From Phocaeicola sartorii JCM 17136 = DSM 21941 (GTDB taxonomy: Bacteria; Bacteroidota; Bacteroidia; Bacteroidales; Bacteroidaceae), in assembly GCF_000614185.1 (NCBI RefSeq), contig NZ_BAKM01000025.1:25202-89201 (forward strand): 64,000 nt of DNA, in the 5' to 3' direction. Both the position numbers and the translations under genes were made by a program. This document shows positions 9,947 through 17,277 of the stretch, in pieces (position 1 is the stretch's first letter; each line of letters starts with the position of its first letter). The notes beneath the pieces were generated by a model, which made no database searches, was not told where the DNA came from, and saw only the letters and a list, made by a program, of their open reading frames with translations.

Positions 9947-9966
9947 ACACTATATGCCAATAGTGT
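9947..9966. promoter_or_regulatory. Inverted repeat upstream of kdp operon
   Basis: ACACTAT (9947-9953) and ATAGTGT (9960-9966) form perfect 7-bp arms around a 6-nt spacer, 37 bp before the first kdp-operon start. It could be an operator. No regulator gene of the KdpE type is in the window. Confidence 0.4.
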
Positions 9967-10135
9967 GCCATTACCGGCAAACAGGAGATAAGTGATTGAT
10001 TTATATATAGATATAACAACAAGAAAAAAGAGGGAGCAAAAGAAGATCTTTTCAAAATGAAAAGGGAAGAATATCAAAACAGGAGGATAATTGATTTATT
10101 TGCTGCCAAACTGCATAATTTCCCAATTTATTATA

Positions 10136-10143
10136 TAGCTTTG
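10136..10143 (+). promoter_or_regulatory. -7 promoter box for the macrodomain gene
   Basis: TAGCTTTG matches TAnnTTTG. It predicts transcription start near 10150, which supports ATG 10180 rather than the upstream in-frame ATG at 10057. Confidence 0.5.
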
Positions 10144-10179
10144 TATAGAGGTTTTAATACAGAAAAACAGAAAGGGAAA

Positions 10180-10683
10180 ATGAAGAAAATAAATGTTATC
10201 GTAGCCGATATCACTACTTTAAAAGTAGACGCTATTGTAAATGCAGCCAACAGTTCGTTGCTGGGTGGCGGTGGTGTAGATGGAGCTATCCATCGGGCTG
10301 CAGGTCCGGCATTGTTAGCGGAATGCAAAACTTTGGGCGGTTGTCCGACGGGTGAAAGCAAGATAACCGATGCATACAACCTGCCATGCAGGAAAGTGAT
10401 TCATACCGTAGGACCCGTATGGCATGGGGGAACGCATGGAGAAGCCGAAAAACTTGCATCATGTTATCGTACCAGTTTTATACTAGCGAGAGAGAACGGC
10501 ATCCAAAGCATTGCATTCCCCTGTATCAGTACCGGCGTATATCATTATCCCAAGGAAGAAGCGGCACGTATCGCATTGAATGCCATCGGGGAAGAAATGG
10601 CACATGGCTATGAAGGAGAAGTGATTGTATGCTGTTTCTCGGAAAAAGATGCTGAAGTATATCGAGAACTCCTTTCTTGCTGA
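10180..10683 (+). CDS. Macrodomain protein (O-acetyl-ADP-ribose deacetylase-like)
   Basis: From ATG 10180 the product is 167 residues, exactly one macrodomain. The ADP-ribose binding segments are clear: ADITTLKVDAIVNAANSSLLGGGGVDGAI at the N-terminus (the NAAN and GGGGVDGAI loops of MacroD-type hydrolases) and FPCISTGVYHYP towards the C-terminus. MacroD-type enzymes remove ADP-ribose or deacetylate O-acetyl-ADP-ribose. An in-frame ATG at 10057 would add 41 residues that look non-conserved and start before the -7 box, so I reject it. It stands alone, divergent from kdp. Confidence 0.9.
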   Translation: MKKINVIVADITTLKVDAIVNAANSSLLGGGGVDGAIHRAAGPALLAECKTLGGCPTGESKITDAYNLPCRKVIHTVGPVWHGGTHGEAEKLASCYRTSFILARENGIQSIAFPCISTGVYHYPKEEAARIALNAIGEEMAHGYEGEVIVCCFSEKDAEVYRELLSC

Positions 10684-10785
10684 GGAAAGCCACAGGGGAT
10701 TTCTAACATCCGTACTGTGTTGATTCCGTTTCCATTTTTGCTGAAACCATAAGGAAGAAACGGCTTAATCAATGGTACTCAACAA

Positions 10786-12123
10786 CTAAATACCGTATTC
10801 CTCTATCTTTCTATATAAAGTGGTCAAACCTATTTTCAATAAACGTGAAGCCTCAGTCTTGTTTCCTTTAGTATGTTGCAGAACTTTAGCAATATGACGT
10901 TTTTCCATAGCGGCCAGTTCAAACTCCGAATAATTCTTGCCGGAATAATCTTCCTGTCGGGTATTCTGTATTTCAATAGGAAGATCTTGTAAGGTGAGCT
11001 GTTTGTCGCAGATAATCATACTGCGTTCTATCACGTTTCGCAATTCACGGATATTTCCTCTCCAGTCGGCAGCTTTCAAGGCTGTCAAGAATTCCGGAGT
11101 CATTCCTTCCACTTGTTTCCCCAGTTTCTTTGAAAAAAGTTGGATAAAGGTTTCCGCTAAAAGTCCGATGTCTTCTTTGCGCTCACGAAGAGGAGGGAGG
11201 TGTATTTGAAAAACAGAAAGACGATAATAAAGATCTTCACGGAAATTACCTTGTTCTATTTCTTTTTTCAGATCCCGGTTGGTAGCGGAGATAATGCGGA
11301 CATTCACTTTCGTTGGTTTCGTGTCGCCTATCTTGATATATTCTCCCGCTTCGAGTACACGAAGCAATTTGGCTTGCAGCTCGAAAGCCATTTCACCGAT
11401 TTCATCCAGAAAGATGGTTCCGTTATCGGCCGTTTCGAACAGCCCCTTCTTATCTTTCATCGCTCCGGTAAACGAACCGGCTTTATGACCGAATATCTCG
11501 CTTTCAAGCAGATCTCTGCTAAAGGCGGCACAGTTTACGGCCACAAAAGCATTCTCTTTGCGAAGACTGTTGCGGTGGATAGCTTGTGCAAAGACCTCTT
11601 TCCCCGTACCTGTTTCTCCAGTTAGCAAGACTGTGACATCCGTTGCCGAAACCTTTCGGGCTAATGTTACGGCTTGCTGCATACCCGCCGATTTTCCTTT
11701 TATAGCGTCAAAAGATATACGTTGGGGCTCCTCTGTTCTCACTTTATCCCCTATATTCTTTTTGGCTTGGGTCATAGCCCGGCTGATTAACGGAATAATC
11801 TTATTGTTGTCATCTCCTTTAGTGATATAATCAAAGGCTCCATTCTTGATTGCCTGCACACCATCCGGAATATTACCGTGGGCGGTCAATAGTATCACCT
11901 CCAATTCTGGATAGAGTTTTTTGATGGTTGTAACCATATCCACTCCATTGCCGTCCGGCAGAAATACATCACACAACACCACTTGGGGATTATGCAACTT
12001 CAGTTGTTTCAACGTAGATTGGCAGTCGGCTGCCTGAAATACTTCATAGCCTTCCAATTCCATCATACGCGAAAGAAGTTTGCGTATTTGCGGTTCATCA
12101 TCAATGATTAAAATACTATCCAT
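10786..12123 (-). CDS. NtrC-family sigma-54 response regulator, orphan
   Basis: The 445-residue protein has a receiver domain (phospho-acceptor Asp52 in LCDVFLP), an AAA+ domain (Walker A GETGTGKE at 169-176, Walker B TIFLDE at 236-241) and a Fis-type HTH at the C-terminus (NKTEASRLLKIGLTTLYRKIEE). The sigma-54 contact loop reads GSFTGA (216-221) rather than the canonical GAFTGA, a variant common in Bacteroidetes. No histidine kinase is next to it: one side is the macrodomain gene on the other strand, the other side is the mobile element, inserted only about 25-35 bp before its start codon. Its native upstream promoter region has probably been replaced. Confidence 0.93.
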   Translation of the reverse strand: MDSILIIDDEPQIRKLLSRMMELEGYEVFQAADCQSTLKQLKLHNPQVVLCDVFLPDGNGVDMVTTIKKLYPELEVILLTAHGNIPDGVQAIKNGAFDYITKGDDNNKIIPLISRAMTQAKKNIGDKVRTEEPQRISFDAIKGKSAGMQQAVTLARKVSATDVTVLLTGETGTGKEVFAQAIHRNSLRKENAFVAVNCAAFSRDLLESEIFGHKAGSFTGAMKDKKGLFETADNGTIFLDEIGEMAFELQAKLLRVLEAGEYIKIGDTKPTKVNVRIISATNRDLKKEIEQGNFREDLYYRLSVFQIHLPPLRERKEDIGLLAETFIQLFSKKLGKQVEGMTPEFLTALKAADWRGNIRELRNVIERSMIICDKQLTLQDLPIEIQNTRQEDYSGKNYSEFELAAMEKRHIAKVLQHTKGNKTEASRLLKIGLTTLYRKIEEYGI

Positions 12124-12140
12124 AGATTCATTCTGTTTTG

Positions 12141-12158
12141 CTTGGCAAACTTATGTAA
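12141..12158 (+). repeat. Candidate left attachment core
   Basis: CTTGG-CAAAC-TTATGTAA. The same flanks occur at 24306-24322 around different central bases, as expected for IntDOT-type recombinases that tolerate unlike coupling sequences. Confidence 0.45.
12146..12153 (-). promoter_or_regulatory. -7-like box for the NtrC-type regulator at the element junction
   Basis: The minus strand reads TAAGTTTG, a TAnnTTTG match 23 bp before the start codon. It coincides with the putative left att site, so the -33 region is now element DNA. Confidence 0.4.
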
Positions 12159-12287
12159 AATCTCTGGAAAAGGCTAATAAAAAGGGCGAAAAGTCGTCGT
12201 AACGTCTGTTTATAAGGCGTTTGCATAGCCAAATGAGGACAGGCGAAAAACGGGGTAACGCAAAGGAAAGCGGATTTATGAAGCAGA

Positions 12288-12307
12288 ACGGTCTCCAAAT
12301 CGTTACC
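12288..12307 (+). repeat. Left copy of a 20-bp direct repeat (candidate integrase arm site)
   Basis: ACGGTCTCCAAATCGTTACC matches 17 of 20 bases of the copy at 24213-24232. More GTAACG hexamers lie at 12199, 12255 and 24062. Candidate arm-type integrase binding sites. Confidence 0.45.
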
Positions 12308-12393
12308 CGCCGGATGGTGATTTTTAACACACCGTGTTGTATCTGGCAGCTTGTGGCACAGGTTGGCATATTAAGGTCTAACTCGTTGAGTGA

Positions 12394-12401
12394 TAACTTT
12401 G
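12394..12401 (+). promoter_or_regulatory. -7 promoter box for the integrase
   Basis: TAACTTTG matches TAnnTTTG and lies 18 bp before ATG 12420. This excludes the in-frame GTG at 12390 as start and implies a leader of only about 10 nt. Confidence 0.5.
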
Positions 12402-12419
12402 CAAACAAAAAAAACGAGT

Positions 12420-13643
12420 ATGGCAAGAAGCACATTCAAAGTGCTGTTCTATGTGAACGGCAGCAAGGAGAAGAACGGTATTGTCCCCATCATGGGACGG
12501 GTGACAATCAACGGGACTGTGGCGCAGTTCAGTTGCAAGCAGAACATCCCGAAGACACTTTGGGACGTGAAAGGAAACAGGGCGAAAGGCAAGAGCCAAG
12601 GGGCACGGGACATCAACCTTGCCCTTGACAACATCAAGGCGCAAATCATCAAGCACTACCAGAAACTTTCCGACCGTGAGGCGTTCGTGACGGCGGAAAT
12701 GGTACGCAACGCCTATCAGGGAATCGGCAGCGAGTATGAAACGCTTATCCGGGCGTTTGACAAGGATTGCGCCAACTTCCTTAAACGTGTGGGCAAAGAC
12801 CGCACCATCGGCACATACAAGGTAATGATGCGTGCGAGGAACTATGTGGCGGCTTTCATCAAGTCGTTTTACAAGCGTACGGATATGTCGATGCTTGAAC
12901 TGACACCTGACTTCATCAAGGAGTTCGCGGCTTATCTTACTGCCGAACGGGGGCTGAAGAACGCCACGATATGGCTCAACTGTATGTGGTTGAAAGGCGT
13001 GGTGATGCGTGCGCATTATAACGGGCTGATACCGAGAAACCCTTTTGCACAGTTCCATATCAGCCCAAACGTGAAGGAACGGGAGTATCTGACGGAGGAC
13101 GAGATAAAGACCATCATGACACACGAGTTTGAAAATTCCACACTCACACTGGTGCGTGACCTTTTCATCTTCGCCTGCTTCACCGCCCTTAGTTTCGTGG
13201 ATATGAAGGAACTGACTACGGATGAAATCGTGGAAGTGAACGGCGAGAAATGGATAATCGGCAAGCGGCACAAGACCGATGTCCCGTTCCAAGTGAAACT
13301 GCTTGATATTCCCATGCAGATAATCGAACGCTACAAGAACCGTTCGGGAGACAAGTCCGTGTTCGGGAAAATCAACTACTGGACGATGTGCAAGCAGTTG
13401 AAAAAGGTTATCAGTGAATGCGGTATAGAGAAGCAAATCTCGTACCATTGCGCCAGACATACATTCGGAACGCTGGCTCTGACCAAAGGAATGCCAATCG
13501 AAAGCGTGAGCCGTGTATTGGGACATACGAATATCGTCACAACCCAAATCTACGCAAAGATAACCACGCAGAAACTCGACAATGACCTGACGATGTTCGG
13601 TGATAAATTGAGCAAGACGTTTAACGGGATAACGATGTCATGA
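12420..13643 (+). CDS. Tyrosine recombinase (integrase), IntDOT-type
   Basis: The 407-residue protein has an arm-binding N-terminus, a SAM-like core-binding domain (about 100-200) and a catalytic domain. Catalytic residues seen are His343 and Arg346 in HCARHTFG, His369 in LGHTNI and the nucleophile Tyr378 in TTQIYAK. Where most family members have the first arginine, this protein has TALSFVD with Ser258; IntDOT of CTnDOT likewise has a serine there. IntDOT-like enzymes accept mismatched coupling sequences, in line with the unlike spacers of the two putative att cores. It is the first gene at the left end and overlaps the next ORF by 4 bp (ATGA). Confidence 0.93.
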   Translation: MARSTFKVLFYVNGSKEKNGIVPIMGRVTINGTVAQFSCKQNIPKTLWDVKGNRAKGKSQGARDINLALDNIKAQIIKHYQKLSDREAFVTAEMVRNAYQGIGSEYETLIRAFDKDCANFLKRVGKDRTIGTYKVMMRARNYVAAFIKSFYKRTDMSMLELTPDFIKEFAAYLTAERGLKNATIWLNCMWLKGVVMRAHYNGLIPRNPFAQFHISPNVKEREYLTEDEIKTIMTHEFENSTLTLVRDLFIFACFTALSFVDMKELTTDEIVEVNGEKWIIGKRHKTDVPFQVKLLDIPMQIIERYKNRSGDKSVFGKINYWTMCKQLKKVISECGIEKQISYHCARHTFGTLALTKGMPIESVSRVLGHTNIVTTQIYAKITTQKLDNDLTMFGDKLSKTFNGITMS

Positions 13644-14029
13644 GTATGGAAAGAAACATCATAACCATGAACGAATCCGGCAACATCATTGTGCCGGAAA
13701 ATGTCGCCTGTATTTGGATGAGCGAGCCGGAATTGGTGGAACTGTTCGGAGTAATCGTCTCGACACTCCATGCCGCCATCAAAGCCGTGTATAAAAGTGG
13801 CGTACTAAAAGAATACGAGGTACAGAAGTATATCCGGCTGGAGAACGGCTATCATGCCGATGTGTTCAGTTTTCCGATTATAGTTGTGCTTGCTTTCCGT
13901 ATCAACAGCTTCGGTGCGGAGCAGGTGCGCAATGCCATATTTGAAAGGCTGTACTTGCGAAAAGAAAAAACAACATTCTTCTTTTCGCCGGGTATTCACA
14001 ATCTGAATATGTCTAATTATCAAGCATAA
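13640..14029 (+). CDS. RhuM-like DNA-binding accessory protein
   Basis: A 129-residue protein that starts inside the integrase stop codon (ATGA overlap), so it is probably translationally coupled. The pattern SEPELVELFGVIVSTLHAAIKAVYKSGVLKE resembles the HTH-like N-terminal half of the RhuM family (ELFGVxxSTIxxHIxxIxxxGEL), and FSFPIIVVLAFRINS resembles the RhuM segment LDxIIxVGYRVxS. The rest of RhuM is absent. A role in controlling integrase or excision is possible from position alone. The family call is by eye and moderate. Confidence 0.6.
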   Translation: MSMERNIITMNESGNIIVPENVACIWMSEPELVELFGVIVSTLHAAIKAVYKSGVLKEYEVQKYIRLENGYHADVFSFPIIVVLAFRINSFGAEQVRNAIFERLYLRKEKTTFFFSPGIHNLNMSNYQA

Positions 14030-14093
14030 AGTCCAATGATATGGCGACATGAAATAGTGAAACCGACAAATCTTTATATGTCAATCTATTGCC

Positions 14094-14138
14094 GATAAAA
14101 CGCATTATCAATAAAACGCACTGCTGATAAAACGTATT
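14094..14138 (+). repeat. Three 16-bp iteron-like direct repeats
   Basis: GATAAAACGCATT (14094), AATAAAACGCACT (14110) and GATAAAACGTATT (14126) recur with an exact 16-bp step. They lie in the gene-free stretch 14030-14347 directly upstream of the primase-helicase gene. Confidence 0.65.
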
Positions 14139-14155
14139 GGTGGTCAGTTGAACAG

Positions 14156-14183
14156 ACGTATTGCCGTTTTACCAGCAATACGT
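14156..14183. repeat. Hairpin beside the iterons
   Basis: ACGTATTGC (14156-14164) and GCAATACGT (14175-14183) form perfect 9-bp arms around a 10-nt loop that carries GTTTTACC, an inverted piece of the iteron. AATACGTATT (14177-14186) is itself a palindrome. Confidence 0.55.
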
Positions 14184-14192
14184 ATTACCAAC

Positions 14193-14225
14193 AAAAGTCC
14201 GAAGAAGTACCTTTTTCGGGCTTTT
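14193..14225 (+). terminator. Intrinsic terminator downstream of the RhuM-like gene
   Basis: AAAAGTCCGAA (14193-14203) pairs with TTCGGGCTTTT (14215-14225) with one G-T pair, ending in a T-rich tract. Confidence 0.6.
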
Positions 14226-14347
14226 GTCGTATGCTGTTAAGCCAAATCCAAGAAAATCTTACGTGGGTCACGTGTGAGTTGTCAATCCGTCTTGTTTGTA
14301 TTGCCGAATTTTGCGCCAGACAAACATCCGACAATCATAAAATCAAG

Positions 14348-15557
14348 ATGCCGATGAAGAAAGAAAATACAGAAAAGGAGGAGTTTATCCGTGTGGGTAC
14401 GACCCTCTACAAGTTAGTGAACCAGCCCCGTCTGAACGGTGGCTATGTGAGGAAACGCATCGTGTGGAACAACGAGACGTTGCGGCAGGACTACGGCAAG
14501 GACTATCTCGCCACCGTGCCGAAGTATGACGGCTTCTGCACCGTCCCCGACCATGTGGACTACCGTCCGTGGTGGACAAGTTCCTGAACCTCTACGAGCC
14601 GATAGGACACCGCCCGCAGCAAGGCAAATTTCCCTGTATCTGGTCATTGGTGCGCCACATTTTCAGTGAACAGTACGAACTGGGCATGGATTACCTTCAA
14701 CTGCTCTACCTGAAACCAGTACAAAAACTGCCTATCCTGTTGTTGGTGTCGGAAGAGCGTAACACGGGCAAAAGCACGTTCCTGAACTTCCTGAAAGCCG
14801 TGTTTCAGAACAACGTCACGTTCAACACTAACGAGGATTTCCGCAGCCAGTTCAATTCCGACTGGACGGGCAAGCTGCTCATCGTAGTGGACGAGGTGCT
14901 GCTCAACCGCAGGGAAGACAGCGAGAGGTTGAAGAACCTCAGCACCACACTCTCCTACAAGGTGGAAGCCAAAGGCAAAGACCGTGACGAGATAGCCTTC
15001 TTCGCCAAGTTCGTGCTGTGTTCCAACAACGAGTATCTGCCTGTCATCATCGACGCAGGAGAAACACGCTATTGGGTACGCAAGATAAACCGCCTGCAAT
15101 CCGACGACACCAATTTCCTGCAAAAGCTGAAAGCGGAAATCCCGGCTTTCCTGTATCATTTACAGCACAGGACGATGGCAACGAAAAAAGAAAGCCGGAT
15201 GTGGTTTGCCCCGTCATTGCTGCATACCGAAGCCTTGCAGAAGATTATCCGCAGCAACCGTAACCGTCTGGAAATCGAGATGTGCGAGCTTATACTCGAC
15301 ATCATGGACAGTACAGGCACGGACACGTTCTCATTCTGCTATAACGATATTCTTCTTTTGTTAATACACTCGCAGGTAAAGGTGGAAAAGCACCAAGTCC
15401 GGAAAGTCTTGCAGGAGTGCTGGAAGCTCACACCTGCATCCAACGGACTGACCTATACTACCTACCAGTCAACTATAATCGGGAATGTCGATATGAGCCG
15501 ATAAAAAGAATCGGTCGTTTCTACACCGTCACAAGGGAACAGCTTGAATCCCTGTAA
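14348..15557 (+). CDS. Primase-helicase (DUF5906-type, SF3-like ATPase), two frameshifts
   Basis: Read from ATG 14348 the protein is about 403 residues. It carries a Walker A-like motif EERNTGKST, a Walker B-like segment KLLIVVDEVLL and SNNEYLPVIID followed by ETRYWVRKI, the pattern of the primase-helicase proteins common on Bacteroides mobile elements (superfamily 3-like). One G is missing at about 14569 (CCGTGGTGG for CCGGTGGTGG, restoring YRPVVDKFL) and one at about 15478 (CAGTCAAC for CAGGTCAAC, restoring YQVNYNRECRYEPIKRIGRFY). It probably unwinds element DNA for replication, paired with the Toprim primase downstream. Whether it is truly broken cannot be told here. Confidence 0.72.
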
Positions 15558-15577
15558 TATCATTCTTTTTTGTTGAA

Positions 15578-15814
15578 TTGATGAATAAGGATATGACTAT
15601 GCTGATAACTAATAATATACACTCTCAACAATTTCTCAACAATCGAAAAGAGCTGTTGAGAGAGGAACAGCACCCATTTGTTGGTTCCTCTTTTGTCGAG
15701 TGGTTTGTTGAGAAGATGTTGAACAGCTATAATACTGTATATAAGTGTGCTATGGCAACCATTCATCAAATCATCGTTTTTACATTCATCACTAAATCCA
15801 TTGTAAGATTATGA
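15578..15814 (+). CDS. Possible 78-residue protein overlapping a repeat cluster
   Basis: An AT-rich frame of 78 residues with no recognised domain. Its stop overlaps the start of the Toprim primase (ATGA), which favours a real gene. Against this, most of its length is occupied by short direct and inverted repeats (15623-15713) that look like a cis-acting site. Function unknown. Confidence 0.3.
   Translation: MMNKDMTMLITNNIHSQQFLNNRKELLREEQHPFVGSSFVEWFVEKMLNSYNTVYKCAMATIHQIIVFTFITKSIVRL
15623..15713. repeat. Cluster of four TCTCAACA/TGTTGAGA octamers with an internal hairpin
   Basis: TCTCAACA occurs at 15623-15630 and 15634-15641, and its complement TGTTGAGA at 15654-15661 and 15706-15713. 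Between the inverted copies lies a hairpin with 8-bp arms AGAGGAAC (15661-15668) and GTTCCTCT (15684-15691). Directly upstream of the primase gene. Confidence 0.6.
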
Positions 15815-16749
15815 CTACACAAGAAGCGAAACAAATCAGAATCGCAGACTATCTGCAAAGTCTGGGCTACACGCCCGTAAAGCAACAGGGAAACAGCCTG
15901 TGGTACAAATCCCCGTTCCGGCAGGAAACGGAAGCCTCGTTCAAGGTGAACACCGACCGTAACCTGTGGTTTGATTACGGGCAGGGCAGAGGCGGCAACA
16001 TCATCGCATTGACGCAAGAGCTATATGCATCCGACTATATACCTTATTTGCTCAACAAGATAGCGGAACAGGTTCCACACATTCGTCCCGTGTCTTTCTC
16101 TTTTCGCCAGCAGGCATCTGAACCGAGTTTCCAACATCTGGAGGTGGGAGAACTCACGCACCCAGCATTACTCCGATACTTACAGGAACGGGGCATAAAC
16201 ATAGCTTTGGCAAAGCCGGAATGTAGGGAACTGCACTTCATCCATAACGGCAAGCCTTATTTCGCCATCGGTTTCCCGAACGTGGCGGGAGGGTATGAGG
16301 TGCGCAACCGTTTCTTCAAGGGCTGTATCGCTCCAAAGGACATCAGCCATATCCGCCAGCAGGGAGAGCCGAGAGGGAAATGCCTCGTGTTCGAAGGCAT
16401 GACGGACTATCTTTCCTTCCTCACGTTACGGATGAAGAACTGCCCGACTATGCCCAGCCTTGACAGGCAGGATTACGTCATCCTCAATTCCGTTTCCAAT
16501 GTTTCCAAAGCCATAGATGTGCTGCACGGGTACGGGCGCATTCACTGCCTGCTCGACAATGACGAGGCAGGAAGAAACGCATACCGAAAACTGGAAAGGG
16601 AGTTTGCCGGACGCATCCGTGACTTCTCCGACAACTACAAAGGACACAAAGACCTGAACGATTACCTGTGTGGGAAACGGCAAAATTTGACCGTCAATCC
16701 ACCGCCACGAACCATCGTAAAACCGAAAAAGAAAGGATTGGGATTGTGA
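15811..16749 (+). CDS. Toprim-domain DNA primase (DnaG-like)
   Basis: The 312-residue protein has an N-terminal CHC2-like fold (IADYLQSLGYTPVKQQGNS, then FRQETEASFKVN and GGNIIALTQ) and a Toprim domain: CLVFEGMTDYLSFL supplies the acidic Glu, and HCLLDNDEAGRNA the DxD-like metal site. The zinc-binding CxxH...CxxC residues of classical DnaG are absent: the position CPFH reads KSPFR. It would make RNA primers during replication or after transfer of the element. The basic tail PKKKGLGL ends the protein. It follows the primase-helicase and precedes the mob genes, a common order on Bacteroides mobilizable elements. Confidence 0.85.
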   Translation: MTTQEAKQIRIADYLQSLGYTPVKQQGNSLWYKSPFRQETEASFKVNTDRNLWFDYGQGRGGNIIALTQELYASDYIPYLLNKIAEQVPHIRPVSFSFRQQASEPSFQHLEVGELTHPALLRYLQERGINIALAKPECRELHFIHNGKPYFAIGFPNVAGGYEVRNRFFKGCIAPKDISHIRQQGEPRGKCLVFEGMTDYLSFLTLRMKNCPTMPSLDRQDYVILNSVSNVSKAIDVLHGYGRIHCLLDNDEAGRNAYRKLEREFAGRIRDFSDNYKGHKDLNDYLCGKRQNLTVNPPPRTIVKPKKKGLGL

Positions 16750-16756
16750 CATTCCG

Positions 16757-16854
16757 AATGAGAAAAGCGGGAGCTGCCCGAAACTCATTCTTCGAGGATT
16801 GGGAGGTAGCAAGTTTGTGTTTCGGGTGTACCGAAACCGCTTGCCACCCACTTC
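16757..16854. other. Candidate origin of transfer (oriT), two tandem hairpins
   Basis: Hairpin 1: AATGAG (16757-16762) with CTCATT (16784-16789), inner CGGG/CCCG. Hairpin 2: GTTTCGG (16819-16825) with CCGAAAC (16831-16837) around GTGTA, continued by GCAAG (16809-16813) with CTTGC (16840-16844) and by GGGA/TCCC-type pairing further out. It lies just upstream of the relaxase operon, the normal oriT position. The nick site is not identified. Confidence 0.5.
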
Positions 16855-16923
16855 CCAAGATTTGGAAGATGGCATCCCGTCGGTCTATACAGTATAAACA
16901 GTAACAGCATTGAAAACAGAAAT

Positions 16924-17277
16924 ATGGAACATAAGGGACGTAACAAGGGCGGTCGCCCGAAAAAGGAAACGGCAGAAAAACTGAGCTATCGCATCGGTGT
17001 GAAGATGGCGGCAGCCGACTACTTCCGTCTGCTGACACGGGCGTATGAGGCGGGCATATCGCCGAGCGAGTACATGAGGGAATGTTTCCGAAACGGATAT
17101 GTGCAAGAACGGTTGTCGAAAGAGCACTCCGATTATGTGCGCCAGCTTTGCGGCATGGCGAACAATCTCAACCAGCTTGCGCATAAGGCGAACGCCGGAG
17201 GATTCTCGGAAGCCCGTTGGGATTGCAAAGTGGCGGTAGCAAGGATTCATGAACTTCTAAACAAGATAGGGATATGA
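16924..17277 (+). CDS. Relaxosome accessory protein (MobC/MbpB-like)
   Basis: A 117-residue basic protein. The N-terminus NKGGRPKKETAEKLSYRIGVKM is typical of ribbon-helix-helix relaxosome accessory proteins, and the C-terminal part HSDYVRQLCGMANNLNQLAHKANAGG is the MobC-family helix pair. Such proteins bind oriT and help the relaxase nick DNA. Its stop codon overlaps the relaxase start, so the two are probably co-translated. The candidate oriT lies 70 bp upstream. Confidence 0.85.
   Translation: MEHKGRNKGGRPKKETAEKLSYRIGVKMAAADYFRLLTRAYEAGISPSEYMRECFRNGYVQERLSKEHSDYVRQLCGMANNLNQLAHKANAGGFSEARWDCKVAVARIHELLNKIGI

Noticed and set aside
12393..12402. ATAACTTTGC as left CTnDOT-type core (GTAnnTTTGC)
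   Set aside because: It is only 18 bp before the integrase start and inside GC-rich element-like DNA, leaving no room for arm sites; it is better read as the integrase promoter.
12378..13547. 389-codon open frame on the minus strand
   Set aside because: It is the antisense of the integrase; the plus-strand frame has all recombinase motifs and a promoter box.
16668..16904. 78-residue open frame between the primase and mob genes
   Set aside because: It overlaps the primase end in another frame and covers the hairpins of the candidate oriT.
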